The notes below the pieces were generated by a model. The model was not told the DNA's origin and did no database searches. It saw only the letters and a program-made list of their open reading frames with translations. Made by a program: the position numbers and the translations under genes. Below are positions 9,664-18,561 of a stretch of 64,000 nucleotides of DNA, one piece after another (position 1 is the stretch's first letter; each line of letters begins with the position of its first letter). The stretch is from Paenibacillus pabuli (GTDB taxonomy: Bacteria; Bacillota; Bacilli; Paenibacillales; Paenibacillaceae), in the NCBI RefSeq assembly GCF_039831995.1, contig NZ_JBDOIO010000003.1:434001-498000 (forward strand), given 5' to 3'.

Positions 9664-9710
9664 AGCATAATACTATAAATAAAGTCTATATAAACTGCTT
9701 ATACAGACAC

Positions 9711-9880
9711 ACGTTAACGGCGAGGCAGAACCAATCTGGAGAAGCGAAGCGTTCGCCTAAGAGCTTTCTGAAGGAAAGCTGCATCGGAAGCATACGCTTA
9801 TCACCAGATTTTCCCCTTAGAGAAGGGGATTCAGAAAATCTGGGGATAACAGCGATCGGAAGATGGTACTGCGCTCGTAG
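9711..9880 (+). repeat. Structured intergenic element between the two alpha-glucosidases
   Basis: It begins with a second copy of the leader repeat (9711-9746). It continues with a hairpin AGCTTTC/GAAAGCT (9762-9780) and a long imperfect stem: CCAGATTTT 9804-9812 and CCCCTT 9813-9818 pair with AAGGGG 9823-9828 and AAAATCTGG 9835-9843, leaving a 6-base bulge. There is no T-run, so it is not a simple terminator. It could be a REP/MITE-like dispersed repeat or an mRNA processing signal. No coding frame is supported. Confidence 0.55.
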
Positions 9881-9941
9881 TGCCCTTGTGTGTTCGATTA
9901 GTGCAGTTTATATCGTGGTTGAGAAAGAAGGATTGCGTCAA

Positions 9942-11609
9942 ATGAAAAGAGTATGGTGGAAAGAAGCAGTCGCTTATCAAATCTATCCGAGAAGCTTTAT
10001 GGATTCCAACGGGGACGGGATTGGCGACATTAAGGGAATTATTTCAAAATTGGATTATATCCAAGATCTTGGTATTGATCTGATATGGATCTGCCCGATG
10101 TATAAATCACCCAACGATGATAATGGTTATGACATCAGTGATTATTGTTCCATTATGGATGAATTCGGCACGATGGCGGAATTTGATCAATTACTGAACG
10201 AAGTTCATCATCGGGGCATGAAACTCATCATGGACTTGGTGATCAATCATACCAGTGACGAACATCCGTGGTTTATCGAATCCAGAGCTTCGCTGGATAA
10301 TCCCAAACGAGACTGGTACATCTGGAGAGATGGGAAGAACGGGGAAGAACCGAATAACTGGGAAAGCATCTTTGGCGGTTCTGCTTGGGAATATGATGAA
10401 GTTTCCGGACAGTACTATCTTCATTTGTTCTCCAAAAAGCAACCGGACTTGAATTGGGCAAATGAAGAAGTTCGGAAATCCATTTATGAAATGATGAATT
10501 GGTGGCTGGATAAAGGGATTGATGGTTTCCGTGTCGATGCAATCAGCCATATTCACAAAGAAGAGGGCCTATTGGACATGCCAATCAAAGAAGGCGTCAA
10601 ATACATCTCTTCGTTTGAAAAGCATATGAATGTCAAAGGAATTCAGCGTTATTTGCAGGAAATGAAAGAAGAAACATTATCCAAATATGACGTGGTTACT
10701 GTCGGGGAAGCGAATGGCGTTAAGGTAGAGGACCAAGAAGATCTGTATGATTGGATCTGTGAAGTCCGGGGCAAGTTTAATATGGTCTTCCAATTCGAAC
10801 ACCTTGACCTGTGGAATAACAGCACGGACAGGCAGCTTGATGTTCCCAAATTGAAAAATGTCTTGACCAAGTGGCAAAAATCGCTGGAAGGCATCGGCTG
10901 GAATGCTCTATTTATTGAAAATCACGATCAGCCTCGCAAAGTTTCATCCTGGGGAAATGACGCGGAGTATTGGTATGAAAGTGCCACCGCGCTTGGAGCC
11001 ATGTACTTTTTCATGCAGGGAACCCCATTCATCTATCAGGGGCAAGAGATCGGCATGACAAACGTGGCTTACCCTTCCATAGAGGATTATAACGACGTAG
11101 CCGATCAGAACCTATATCAGATCAAACGCGAAGAAGGGATGTCGCATGAGGAGATCATGAACATCATTTGGGCTTCGAGTCGCGATAACTCCAGAACGCC
11201 GATGCAGTGGTCATCGGCAGAACAAGCCGGTTTCACCACCGGTAATCCATGGCTTAAGGTGAATGACAATTACGTTAATATAAATGTAGAGAAACAACTT
11301 CAGGAACCACGTTCCATTCTACATTTTTATAAACAAATGATTCAGCTGCGAAAAGAATACGATACGTTGACATATGGTATCTATGAGCTTCTTATGCCAG
11401 ATCATCCTAGTGTATTTGCTTATACACGTACATTGGGAGAGCAACAGGTGCTGGTCGTAGTCAATCTTACTGGACAGATCGCGGAGCTTGGAGAAGAGGA
11501 GCTTAATCTGAACTTCTCCGAAATTTGGCTTACCAATTACGAGAGTGACAAGCTGCCAATGATGCTGCGACCGTTCGAAACAATTGTTGGTTTAAGCAAT
11601 AAAGTATAA
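9942..11609 (+). CDS. GH13_31 alpha-glucosidase, probable alpha-1,4 type
   Basis: Paralogue of the preceding enzyme (555 aa from the ATG at 9942, chosen because AGAAGGA precedes it at good spacing; an upstream ATG at 9888 lacks an SD). Catalytic residues are Asp199 in GFRVDAISHI, Glu256 in VGEANG and Asp329 in IENHDQ. The post-nucleophile residue is Ala200, which in this subfamily is associated with maltose-type alpha-1,4 substrates and contrasts with Val in the neighbour. It is cytosolic and ends in a transcript closed by the terminator at 11689-11753. Confidence 0.9.
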   Translation: MKRVWWKEAVAYQIYPRSFMDSNGDGIGDIKGIISKLDYIQDLGIDLIWICPMYKSPNDDNGYDISDYCSIMDEFGTMAEFDQLLNEVHHRGMKLIMDLVINHTSDEHPWFIESRASLDNPKRDWYIWRDGKNGEEPNNWESIFGGSAWEYDEVSGQYYLHLFSKKQPDLNWANEEVRKSIYEMMNWWLDKGIDGFRVDAISHIHKEEGLLDMPIKEGVKYISSFEKHMNVKGIQRYLQEMKEETLSKYDVVTVGEANGVKVEDQEDLYDWICEVRGKFNMVFQFEHLDLWNNSTDRQLDVPKLKNVLTKWQKSLEGIGWNALFIENHDQPRKVSSWGNDAEYWYESATALGAMYFFMQGTPFIYQGQEIGMTNVAYPSIEDYNDVADQNLYQIKREEGMSHEEIMNIIWASSRDNSRTPMQWSSAEQAGFTTGNPWLKVNDNYVNINVEKQLQEPRSILHFYKQMIQLRKEYDTLTYGIYELLMPDHPSVFAYTRTLGEQQVLVVVNLTGQIAELGEEELNLNFSEIWLTNYESDKLPMMLRPFETIVGLSNKV

Positions 11610-11688
11610 GTGGGAGATCCGTCCGGGTATCCAATGGAACAAACAGAAAAGTTCCTGATCTGATCTTTGACAGAAAGTCCCCAATGTA

Positions 11689-11753
11689 CCCCTTGGAAAT
11701 GATATTGGAGTAAACCTACGGTTTACCCGATGATATTCTAAGGGGATTTTTTT
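11689..11753 (+). terminator. Long intrinsic terminator after the second alpha-glucosidase
   Basis: CCCCTT pairs with AAGGGG at the base, and an inner perfect stem GTAAACC/GGTTTAC caps it; ATTTTTTT follows. It closes the kinase-importer-glucosidase island. Confidence 0.75.
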
Positions 11754-11912
11754 ATGTTGCCCTTCGTCAATTGAGCGTTGAAACGCGTGCAAAGCAAGAT
11801 CATTTATATATCTATATTGAAAACATTTGATGATTCATTGAACAGGAACTCTCTACCTGGATAAGAAAACGAGAATGCTTCAGATTGATTAATCTGGAGA
11901 TATCCATTATCA

Positions 11913-11926
11913 TGAAAGCGTTATCG
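11913..11926 (+). promoter_or_regulatory. cre-like site upstream of the aldo/keto reductase
   Basis: TGAAAGCGTTATCG agrees with TGWAARCGYTWNCW at 13 of 14 positions. It is the main recognisable element of the 11754-11991 intergenic stretch, in which I see no gene. Confidence 0.5.
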
Positions 11927-11991
11927 TTAATCTAATACTTATTGTACAATCCGGTCACTTGACCAACATATTAAACCTCGAGGTGAGAAGA

Positions 11992-12879
11992 GTGAAGTAC
12001 AGAAGATTGGGCAAGACCGAGCTGGATGTATCCGTTGTAGGCGTGGGCACGTGGCAGTTTGGCGGGGACTGGGGTAAGGATTATACCCAGAAAGAAGTCG
12101 ATGAGATTCTCTATCGGGCCAAAGAACTGGGTATTAATTTGATTGATACAGCCGAATGTTACGGACCTCACCATATGTCGGAAAGCTTTATCGGCGATTT
12201 TATGTCCCGAGACCGGCGTGAGGATTGGGTGATCGCATCTAAGTTTGGCCATCAGTGGCATGATCACTGGACAAATGCCTGGAGTGTGGATCAGATCCGT
12301 GTTCAGCTGGAAGAATCCTTGAAAGCCCTAAGGACGGATTATATCGATTTGTATCAGTTCCATTCCGGTTCAGATGAGGCGTTCGATAACGATGAGCTGT
12401 GGACCATGCTGGACAAGCAGGTACAGGCCGGTAAAATTCGAAATCTCGGTATCTCCATTGGCAGCAACGATAATCTGCATCAGACGAGCAAAGCTACCGA
12501 GTTGAACGCGAAGGCTATTCAGGTTGTGTATAACCGTCTGGACCAGAAGCCAGAGGAGAGGGTATTCCCGTCATGCCAGAAGCAGGATCTTGGTGTGCTC
12601 GCAAGAGTCCCACTGGCCAGCGGCTATCTGAGCGGCAAATACAAGCCGGGCGCGGTATTCAATGACAATGTCAGAAAGGGACGCGAGCGTCAAGAGATTG
12701 ATGAGAAACTGAAGCTGGTAAGTGAAATCCAGAAGAATGAAGTCCCGGAAGGTGTCGATATGGCCTCGTGGGCTCTCGCCTGGTGTCTGAAGCATCCAGC
12801 CGTTAGCTGCGTCATTCCAGGATGCAAGAGTCCGGAGCAGGTTGAAGCGAACGCCCGGGCTGCAGATCTGGAGTTGTAG
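11992..12879 (+). CDS. Aldo/keto reductase
   Basis: NAD(P)H-dependent oxidoreductase with the AKR (beta/alpha)8 fold (295 aa). The catalytic tetrad is visible: Asp52 and Tyr57 (IDTAECYG), Lys84 (IASKFG), His124 (YQFHS). The GTG at 11992 is taken as start because the SD GAGGTGA lies just before it and family members begin MKYRRLGKTEL; the ATG at 11959 lacks an SD. The strand beginning IQVVYNRL and the C-terminal CVIPGCKSPEQVE NADPH-site region are intact. The substrate is unknown; the cre site and position suggest a role with the sugar island, possibly on a keto-sugar. Confidence 0.88.
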   Translation: MKYRRLGKTELDVSVVGVGTWQFGGDWGKDYTQKEVDEILYRAKELGINLIDTAECYGPHHMSESFIGDFMSRDRREDWVIASKFGHQWHDHWTNAWSVDQIRVQLEESLKALRTDYIDLYQFHSGSDEAFDNDELWTMLDKQVQAGKIRNLGISIGSNDNLHQTSKATELNAKAIQVVYNRLDQKPEERVFPSCQKQDLGVLARVPLASGYLSGKYKPGAVFNDNVRKGRERQEIDEKLKLVSEIQKNEVPEGVDMASWALAWCLKHPAVSCVIPGCKSPEQVEANARAADLEL

Positions 12880-12916
12880 GTGCCAACCAGCAGAATATAA
12901 TCGTTCATTAAAAACG

Positions 12917-12958
12917 AAAAAGCAGCCGATCAAAGTTGAATTGATCGGCTGCTTTTTT
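12917..12958. terminator. Bidirectional terminator between AKR and chemoreceptor
   Basis: AAGCAGCCGATCAA pairs perfectly with TTGATCGGCTGCTT, with A-run and T-run flanks that serve both converging genes. It belongs to a terminator family (core GCAGCCGA) seen also at 16900, 31861 and 33927. Confidence 0.85.
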
Positions 12959-12975
12959 AACTTAGATGAGTGATC

Positions 12976-14736
12976 TTAATATTTAAATTGAATGGTCAAA
13001 CGCTCTAACTTTTGTGACATTTCCGACAAGGTTGTGGCTAGGCTTGTAATTTGCTCCATGGAAGCCAGTTGTTCTTCTGAAGATGCAGCTATATTTTGTG
13101 AATGGTCTGCAGCTTGAAGTGCAAGATTGGAGACTTGCTCCTGGCCTGCTGTTATTTCCTGGACACTTGCAGTGATCTGCTGTGTAACACTGGCGAGTTC
13201 TTCCGTTTGTTGGGCGATAAAGTTTGTGGACCCCACGATTTTGTTAAACTGTTGTTCCGTCTCATTCGCAATCTGTATACCAGAGTCGACGTCCTGTTTA
13301 ACTCGTTCCAACGTTTTAAGCGACTGTTCAATATCGTTACGCATATCCTGAATCAACGTGGAAATCTCCCCGGATGACTGGTTCGATTGTTCAGCAAGCT
13401 TTCTCACTTCAGCAGCAACCACGGAGAAACCGCGGCCTTCTTCGCCTGCACGAGCAGCCTCAATCGAAGCATTCAAAGCAAGAAGATTAGTCTGTTTTGC
13501 AATATCCGTAATGGCATGCAGCATCGTACCAATCTGCTGACTGCGTTCATCTAGCATCCTCATGACCACATCCGTCTCATTAACCGAATGGTTGATCAGA
13601 TTCATTTGCTTCGCTGTGTGCTCTACGGCCGTACCACCGATGTTCGCCAGTTCCATTGCATCCACAGAAGAATCGGCAATGGTTGATGAGCTCTCCGCTA
13701 TTCGCTGGATCCCAATGGATATTTCTTCAAGGGAGTTGGTTGTCCGTTGAAGCATCATTTGCTGCTCTTGTGCACCAGCTGCAGATTCTTGGATCGAAAT
13801 GGTGATATTCTCAGTTGCTTGACTAGTGTGCTCAGCTCCAAGGGTCAATTCTCTGGAGGAAGAAGCTACCTGCTTGGTAGACAGATCGACTTGGCTAATA
13901 AGAGTTCTCATGTTTTTAATCATGTCATTAAAGTCTCTGGAAAGCTCACCGATCTCATCTTTGGACTTTATTTTAACTTCTTCAACCGTTAGATCCCCGC
14001 CCGCAACGGATTTCAGTCGCTTTGCAATCTTAAGGATAGGCTTGGTTAGACGTCCGGAGACGATGCTGACGATAATGGATCCGAGAACAACAGCAACGGC
14101 CGTAACGATTATGACAAGATAGAGCACTTGTGTTGCCCCGCTGTTGAATTCACTTAAATATGCGCCCGAACCGATGATCCACCCCCAATGCGGATCCATT
14201 TCAACATACGAAACTTTCGTTTCTACTTCACCTGTATCGGGTAGAGCCCATTTGTAGGTAACAAATCCTCCTCCGGCTGTTCCAACGTTAACGAGCTCTT
14301 TTCCCAAAAACACGCCATCTTCCGTTACGACATCTGTTAGATTTTGACCTTCATTTGAAGGATTCATCACGGAATGAGCATCCGTATCAACTGCCCATGG
14401 ATATCCTGTTTCCCCTACAGTATATTCACTTTTTACAGGCCGCTTATTATCTGCATTTTTTTCACCGAGCAGCTCGACACGAAGTTTTTCCTGTGCTTGC
14501 TCCAATGTCATATCTCCGTTCTCAACTTGCTCATTAAGGAGACTAATCATGCCAATGACCATCCGCACACTATTTTCAAGCGCGGCCTTGCCGGATTCAT
14601 TCATTTCATTTTTCGAAACCGTATACGAGGTGAATCCGATAACGATTGTCGGCACAATTAGTATAGCCAAGCATAAGGTGACTAACTTTGTTCTCAAAGA
14701 TCTCATTTTTAGTATGGATACAATATTCTTTTTCAC
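12976..14736 (-). CDS. Methyl-accepting chemotaxis protein
   Basis: Membrane chemoreceptor (586 aa), GTG start behind GAGGGGGA. TM1 is near residues 17-37, an extracellular single-Cache domain spans about 40-195 ([15 protein letters not shown] and [12 protein letters not shown] are typical), TM2 is near 205-230, and HAMP is near 230-285. The long cytoplasmic coiled-coil signalling region runs to the end, with the conserved hairpin tip near [20 protein letters not shown] that binds CheA/CheW. No chemotaxis kinase gene is nearby, so it feeds a system elsewhere. Its ligand is unknown; Cache receptors of this form often sense small carboxylates. Confidence 0.93.
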   Translation of the reverse strand: MKKNIVSILKMRSLRTKLVTLCLAILIVPTIVIGFTSYTVSKNEMNESGKAALENSVRMVIGMISLLNEQVENGDMTLEQAQEKLRVELLGEKNADNKRPVKSEYTVGETGYPWAVDTDAHSVMNPSNEGQNLTDVVTEDGVFLGKELVNVGTAGGGFVTYKWALPDTGEVETKVSYVEMDPHWGWIIGSGAYLSEFNSGATQVLYLVIIVTAVAVVLGSIIVSIVSGRLTKPILKIAKRLKSVAGGDLTVEEVKIKSKDEIGELSRDFNDMIKNMRTLISQVDLSTKQVASSSRELTLGAEHTSQATENITISIQESAAGAQEQQMMLQRTTNSLEEISIGIQRIAESSSTIADSSVDAMELANIGGTAVEHTAKQMNLINHSVNETDVVMRMLDERSQQIGTMLHAITDIAKQTNLLALNASIEAARAGEEGRGFSVVAAEVRKLAEQSNQSSGEISTLIQDMRNDIEQSLKTLERVKQDVDSGIQIANETEQQFNKIVGSTNFIAQQTEELASVTQQITASVQEITAGQEQVSNLALQAADHSQNIAASSEEQLASMEQITSLATTLSEMSQKLERLTIQFKY

Positions 14737-15041
14737 TGCATTTCCCCCTCAACTACATCCATTTACAGCTCCCATAACTTCAATAGTTAAAATTTAAATA
14801 AAGTCTGTACATCATATATCGAAAAAATAGGCTGCAAAATGAAGTCCTTGAGTGATGCTAAGTCTTAGATCTAGTGGAAGATTGAACTGTATGTATAAAA
14901 AACTAGCTGAGTAATCTTGAAATGTGCATATGATTTTTCATAGATCAAAGAGAGCTAAAAATGAATTGTAATCTTTATCTCCATGGAGTAATATGTTAAT
15001 TAAATATATCTTAAAGATACATTATGAACGGGGAGGGACTT
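14737..15041. other. Divergent promoter region, chemoreceptor/PadR
   Basis: No gene is supported. On the minus strand TTCGATAT (14816-14823 on the plus strand reads ATATCGAA) resembles the -10 of sigma-D promoters that commonly drive chemoreceptors, but the -35 is poor. On the plus side a perfect short inverted repeat lies at 15007-15019. Confidence 0.4.
15007..15019. promoter_or_regulatory. Candidate PadR operator
   Basis: TATCTT-A-AAGATA is a perfect inverted repeat 22 bases before the padR-like start and next to its ribosome binding site, a position expected for an autoregulatory operator. Binding is inferred only. Confidence 0.4.
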
Positions 15042-15590
15042 ATGAAAAGAATCAATACCACCCATTTTGCCATTCTCGGCTTGCTTCGAATCAAGCCCAT
15101 GAGTGCCTATGAGCTTGTAAAGTTTTCAAAGGAGAGCATCGGCCTTTTCTGGAACGAATCGTATGGACATATTCATAAGAGCATCAAACAACTGGAGGTA
15201 GAGGGCTCTGTATCTGTTGTGGAAGAAGCAGAGACGGGAAGACGTAAAATTGTCTACGGCATTACACAACAGGGATGTAACCAACTTGATTCCTGGTTAA
15301 CCCTGCCGCCTGAGGAACCTGTCATGAGGAACGAACTGCTTATGAAGCTTTTTGTCTCTGATGAGCATCATATCCCGCAACTAGTCACTTTTCTCGAGGA
15401 AGAATTAGCAGCGAGTGAGCAGCTTATCACGATGCTTGCAGGAATAAAAGCGAGTGTTCCTAAGGGGGAAAGCAACCAAGCCCAGCTCTGGTTGTTAACC
15501 CTCGACTATGGGGAGCGATACCTTCGGATGACCATGGAATGGTGTCAACATGCGTTGGAAACGTTAACTCATCCAAACAGGGGGATGTAA
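15042..15590 (+). CDS. PadR-family transcriptional regulator
   Basis: Dimeric winged-helix regulator (182 aa from the ATG at 15042, preceded by GGGGAGGG; the ATG at 15024 is less likely). The N-terminal PadR domain (FAILGLLRIKPMSAYELVKF ... GHIHKSIKQLEVEGSV) covers about residues 1-85. The C-terminal part is the Vir_alpha-type helical dimerisation region. The stop codon directly abuts the start of the CPBP protease gene, so the two are cotranscribed and the regulator probably controls that membrane protein. Confidence 0.88.
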   Translation: MKRINTTHFAILGLLRIKPMSAYELVKFSKESIGLFWNESYGHIHKSIKQLEVEGSVSVVEEAETGRRKIVYGITQQGCNQLDSWLTLPPEEPVMRNELLMKLFVSDEHHIPQLVTFLEEELAASEQLITMLAGIKASVPKGESNQAQLWLLTLDYGERYLRMTMEWCQHALETLTHPNRGM

Positions 15591-16310
15591 ATGAATAAAA
15601 AACGCTTCAACCTGGTTCCAATTCTGTTGATCACGATTGTGGTCGTTGCTTGCGCACCTCTGCTGTTATGGTTTAGAAGCAGTCCGCTACTCACTTTGAA
15701 CATGTTCGAAAGCACTGTATACAACCTAGAGATTAGTTATCAGATCACGGTATTGTTACTAGCTTTTATCATAATTGGCATTGTATATGGGATGGCAGGT
15801 AAAGGTGGACTTGCATATTTAAACCTGAAAAAGCGGGACGGGCGAATTCGGCCTGAACCGTGGATTGGGATTAAGCCGAAAGAAACGGAGACATGGAAAC
15901 ACTTGGGCCTGAATTTTATGATTATTATTACCTTGGTTACGGCCGTAGTTATCTACATCCAAGTGGTGCATGGGGAAAGCGTGAGTCTGGAGCTGTATCC
16001 CGGTGGTATACTCATCCTTGTGTTTGCACTAATGAATGCTTTTTCTGAAGAAATCATCTTTCGGTTTTCATTTGTTGCCGTTGTTGGCAAATATGGTTTG
16101 TCGCCGTATGCAGCGCAAGGATTATCAGCAATAATCTTTGGTACTGTTCATTATTTTGGTCACCCAGGCGGGGTACCGGGCGTATTGATGGCTGCATTCA
16201 TCGGATGGTTTTTGGCCAAATCGATGTTAGAAACGAAGGGATTCTTCTGGGCGCTGACGATTCATTTCTTGCAGGACGTCCTTATTTTCAGTGCCTTATT
16301 TATGAGATAG
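15591..16310 (+). CDS. CPBP-family intramembrane metalloprotease
   Basis: Polytopic membrane protein (239 aa) of the CAAX protease/bacteriocin-processing (Abi/CPBP) family. The diagnostic glutamate motif EEIIFR is at about residue 153, followed by FGTVHYFGHPGG and IHFLQDVLIF, which supply the later conserved histidines. The proteolytic site therefore looks complete. Bacterial members include bacteriocin self-immunity proteins, but no bacteriocin gene is visible here. It lies directly behind padR with no gap. Confidence 0.87.
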   Translation: MNKKRFNLVPILLITIVVVACAPLLLWFRSSPLLTLNMFESTVYNLEISYQITVLLLAFIIIGIVYGMAGKGGLAYLNLKKRDGRIRPEPWIGIKPKETETWKHLGLNFMIIITLVTAVVIYIQVVHGESVSLELYPGGILILVFALMNAFSEEIIFRFSFVAVVGKYGLSPYAAQGLSAIIFGTVHYFGHPGGVPGVLMAAFIGWFLAKSMLETKGFFWALTIHFLQDVLIFSALFMR

Positions 16311-16392
16311 CCAGGGCTTGGTGTGCGGACATTGTTGTATAGTAAAATGGGTATGAGGTTTTGGTTCGTGTAAAAAGAGCAAAAAAATTAAA

Positions 16393-16642
16393 TTGGATAT
16401 TTTTGGTGACCCTTTAAACGGAGTAATATGGCAAACACAACTGCGATTAAGTGATACGTTAACCTATGCCTTAGAGAATAATGAATTTGAAACAGAATAT
16501 CTAAGATCTTTACTGACACTATACGGTTATGAATCCGATGTATATGTTGCTCTTGAAAAAAAATCAACGCCTCATTAATGGACCCAATACCAGTGACTAT
16601 ATTTACGAAAAGATCATAGAAAACAAACCAACTGAACAATAG
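16393..16642 (+). pseudogene. Small hypothetical gene interrupted at an eight-A tract
   Basis: A TTG start at 16393 opens a 61-codon frame that stops at 16578. If one A is removed from the run of eight at 16556-16563, translation continues in the next frame (NQRLINGPNTSDYIYEKIIE) to a stop at 16640-16642, giving about 82 residues. The acidic, helix-rich product is not recognised. Either the tract is a slippage/phase-variation site, a sequencing error, or the gene is decaying. The SD is weak. Confidence 0.35.
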
Positions 16643-16798
16643 ATGAATTCTCTTAGCAAAATATCTAGCTTATATAAAAATTTATCGCTACAGCAAAGTC
16701 AATTGTTCAATGAAGATGGAATATTCAATGAAGTGGTTTGGGGGAACATTTTGTTGATTGATGATAAAATAAATACCCTGGTTTCACTTTTTAGTTGA
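16643..16798 (+). CDS. Small hypothetical protein
   Basis: A 51-codon ATG frame (MNSLSKISSLYKNLSL...) begins at the base directly after the TAG of the preceding interrupted gene. It has no recognisable domain and no good SD of its own, so translation would depend on coupling. It may be the second half of a two-gene unit or further debris. Confidence 0.3.
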   Translation: MNSLSKISSLYKNLSLQQSQLFNEDGIFNEVVWGNILLIDDKINTLVSLFS

Positions 16799-16899
16799 AT
16801 ATCAAAACAAAGAAGTGACAATGTGAACCAAACGGCTCTATCGAGGGGACAAGAACAATTTTAACTAAAAGAATACGATAATAGATCAATACACAATAA

Positions 16900-16939
16900 A
16901 GAGAGCAGCTGACCCAAAGCGATCGGCTGCTCTTGTTCA
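16900..16939 (+). terminator. Terminator-like repeat with GTTCAACT tail
   Basis: AGAGCAGC pairs with GCTGCTCT. The sequence after the stem, TGTTCAACTTA, is shared with the copies at 31861 and 33927. Confidence 0.6.
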
Positions 16940-16961
16940 ACTTACGGGCATTAAGCGATGA

Positions 16962-17445
16962 AGTGCAACATTTCGTGTGCTGAGAAAGGAAGCCTCCAAG
17001 AAGATCTGGAGAGATATAGGGGAGCTGTTTACGGTGAAATAAAGCAAATCAAAGTTGACCTGAAGCAACAAGGGATAGCGGGGACAAAAGAGAAAGTTAG
17101 ATATATACTAGTGGAAGTTGAACGAAGTTGGAAAACTGAAGTTGATTCTCAAATCATTGTCGCAACTGACTACACGTGGGGCTTTAATTTCAAGGAAGGC
17201 AACAAATACTTGATATACATTAGTGAATGGATGGGGAATTAAGCAGTAGTCCGTGCAGTACGACAATCGAAATGAACAACCTTAACCAAGCAACTGAACT
17301 ACCCGGTGAAGGAATCGCGCCAAAACAACAAGTGAATTTAGAACACAAGATGTGGTTTATGTTGGAGGCAGGATATTGATTTGTATATCGTACTTGCAAT
17401 AATAATTGTGGTGAGTTCCATATTAATTCTAAAAATTGAAGGTTT
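16962..17445 (+). pseudogene. Decayed copy of the NTR/TIMP-like protein gene at 48171
   Basis: From TGTGCTGAGAA on, the sequence follows the intact gene at 48264-48715 closely. The upstream match AGTGCAACATTT(C/T)GT (16962-16976 against 48110-48124) is joined directly to it, so about 140 bases carrying the ribosome binding site, start and signal peptide are deleted. A lost A at about 17225 (AGTGAATGGATGG versus AGTGAAATGGATGG) shifts the frame and creates a stop at 17242, and a second frameshift lies near 17365. The gene cannot give the normal product. Confidence 0.85.
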
Positions 17446-17552
17446 TCAACAGTATGTTGTGTAATCAACCTAATGCTCAGATATTGTAACAGGATCTTTG
17501 CTGGTTCATCATTGGTGAGACTTACATGATACATAGGAAAAGAGGGACACAG

Positions 17553-18173
17553 ATGACTACGCTAGGATTGATCCGACACGGAGTAACGAATTGGAATGAT
17601 GAATATCGGACACAAGGCCATTCAGATATCCCGCTCAATAAGAAGGGACGACAACAGGCTGAACTATTGTCCAGAAGAATAGGCACAGAACATTGGGATT
17701 ATATTTATTCTAGTGATTTGTCCAGAGCACTTGAAACAGCGGAAATCATCGGTAAGATCAACAATATCGATGTGAGAACGGACCCGCGCTTGAGAGAAAT
17801 GAACTGTGGGCTTATCGAAGGAACGACAGAACAGGAGCGCGTCAATCGGTGGGGGTATGGATGGTTTAAACAGGATCTTGGCATTGAATCAAACGATGAT
17901 ATCGTAAAAAGAGGCAGGCAATGCCTTGCCGACATATCAGACAGACACCCGGACCAAAATATTTTAATTGTGAGTCACGGTGCGTTCCTTGGAATGATTC
18001 TGAAGAGGCTCATTCCCCATATTGATATGACAGAAAGTTTATCGAATACTTCGATCACCATGCTGCATACATCAGAACGATCTCGATGGGACTGTTCGGT
18101 GTATAATTGCACTAAACATCTGAATATGGACTCTTTCGAGACGGAGAGAAAGGATGTGGATGATGAAGTGTAG
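17553..18173 (+). CDS. Histidine phosphatase superfamily (phosphoglycerate mutase-like)
   Basis: Cytosolic phosphatase/mutase (206 aa from the ATG at 17553, preceded by AAAGAGGG; the ATG at 17526 is less likely). The catalytic LIRHG motif is at residues 6-10 with nucleophilic His8. YSSDLSRALETA, the EMNCGLIEG segment with its acid residue, and VSHGAFLG with the second histidine are all present. The substrate cannot be deduced. A shortened remnant of the same gene lies at 48763-48836 behind the intact NTR gene. Confidence 0.88.
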   Translation: MTTLGLIRHGVTNWNDEYRTQGHSDIPLNKKGRQQAELLSRRIGTEHWDYIYSSDLSRALETAEIIGKINNIDVRTDPRLREMNCGLIEGTTEQERVNRWGYGWFKQDLGIESNDDIVKRGRQCLADISDRHPDQNILIVSHGAFLGMILKRLIPHIDMTESLSNTSITMLHTSERSRWDCSVYNCTKHLNMDSFETERKDVDDEV

Positions 18174-18202
18174 AAGAGCCCTAGTATGGGGCTCTTTTGT
18201 TT
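18174..18202 (+). terminator. Intrinsic terminator after the histidine phosphatase
   Basis: AAGAGCCC pairs with GGGGCTCTT and is followed by TTGTTTT. The rest of the gap to 18561 has no supported gene; a TATAAT at 18518-18523 may serve the response regulator. Confidence 0.75.
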
Positions 18203-18561
18203 TATCGGTACAATTTATTGTCTGTAGCCAATGAAATGAACTTGTACCGATTGCAGATATGAGCAAGGCGATGATCCGGGTCACAAACAAAGGGTGAAAC
18301 CTAAGTTAATGCTCACAAGGTGATATCCTCTATACAGTATCATGTTTGCTTTTGTTATGGCTTGATCCAATGAAGTGCTTAAAACGTGGAAACAAAAAAA
18401 CAGTCGTGTTGGTTTGTGGAAGATCCACATGGAACGTATATTAAGTTTTCGTGACAAGGAAATAAAGGTATTTCATGATTAGACTGCAATTCATTCTTCG
18501 TCTTGAGGCGACAATCTCATTATAATAGAGACATAAGCATATCCAACAGGGGGAATAGCGA

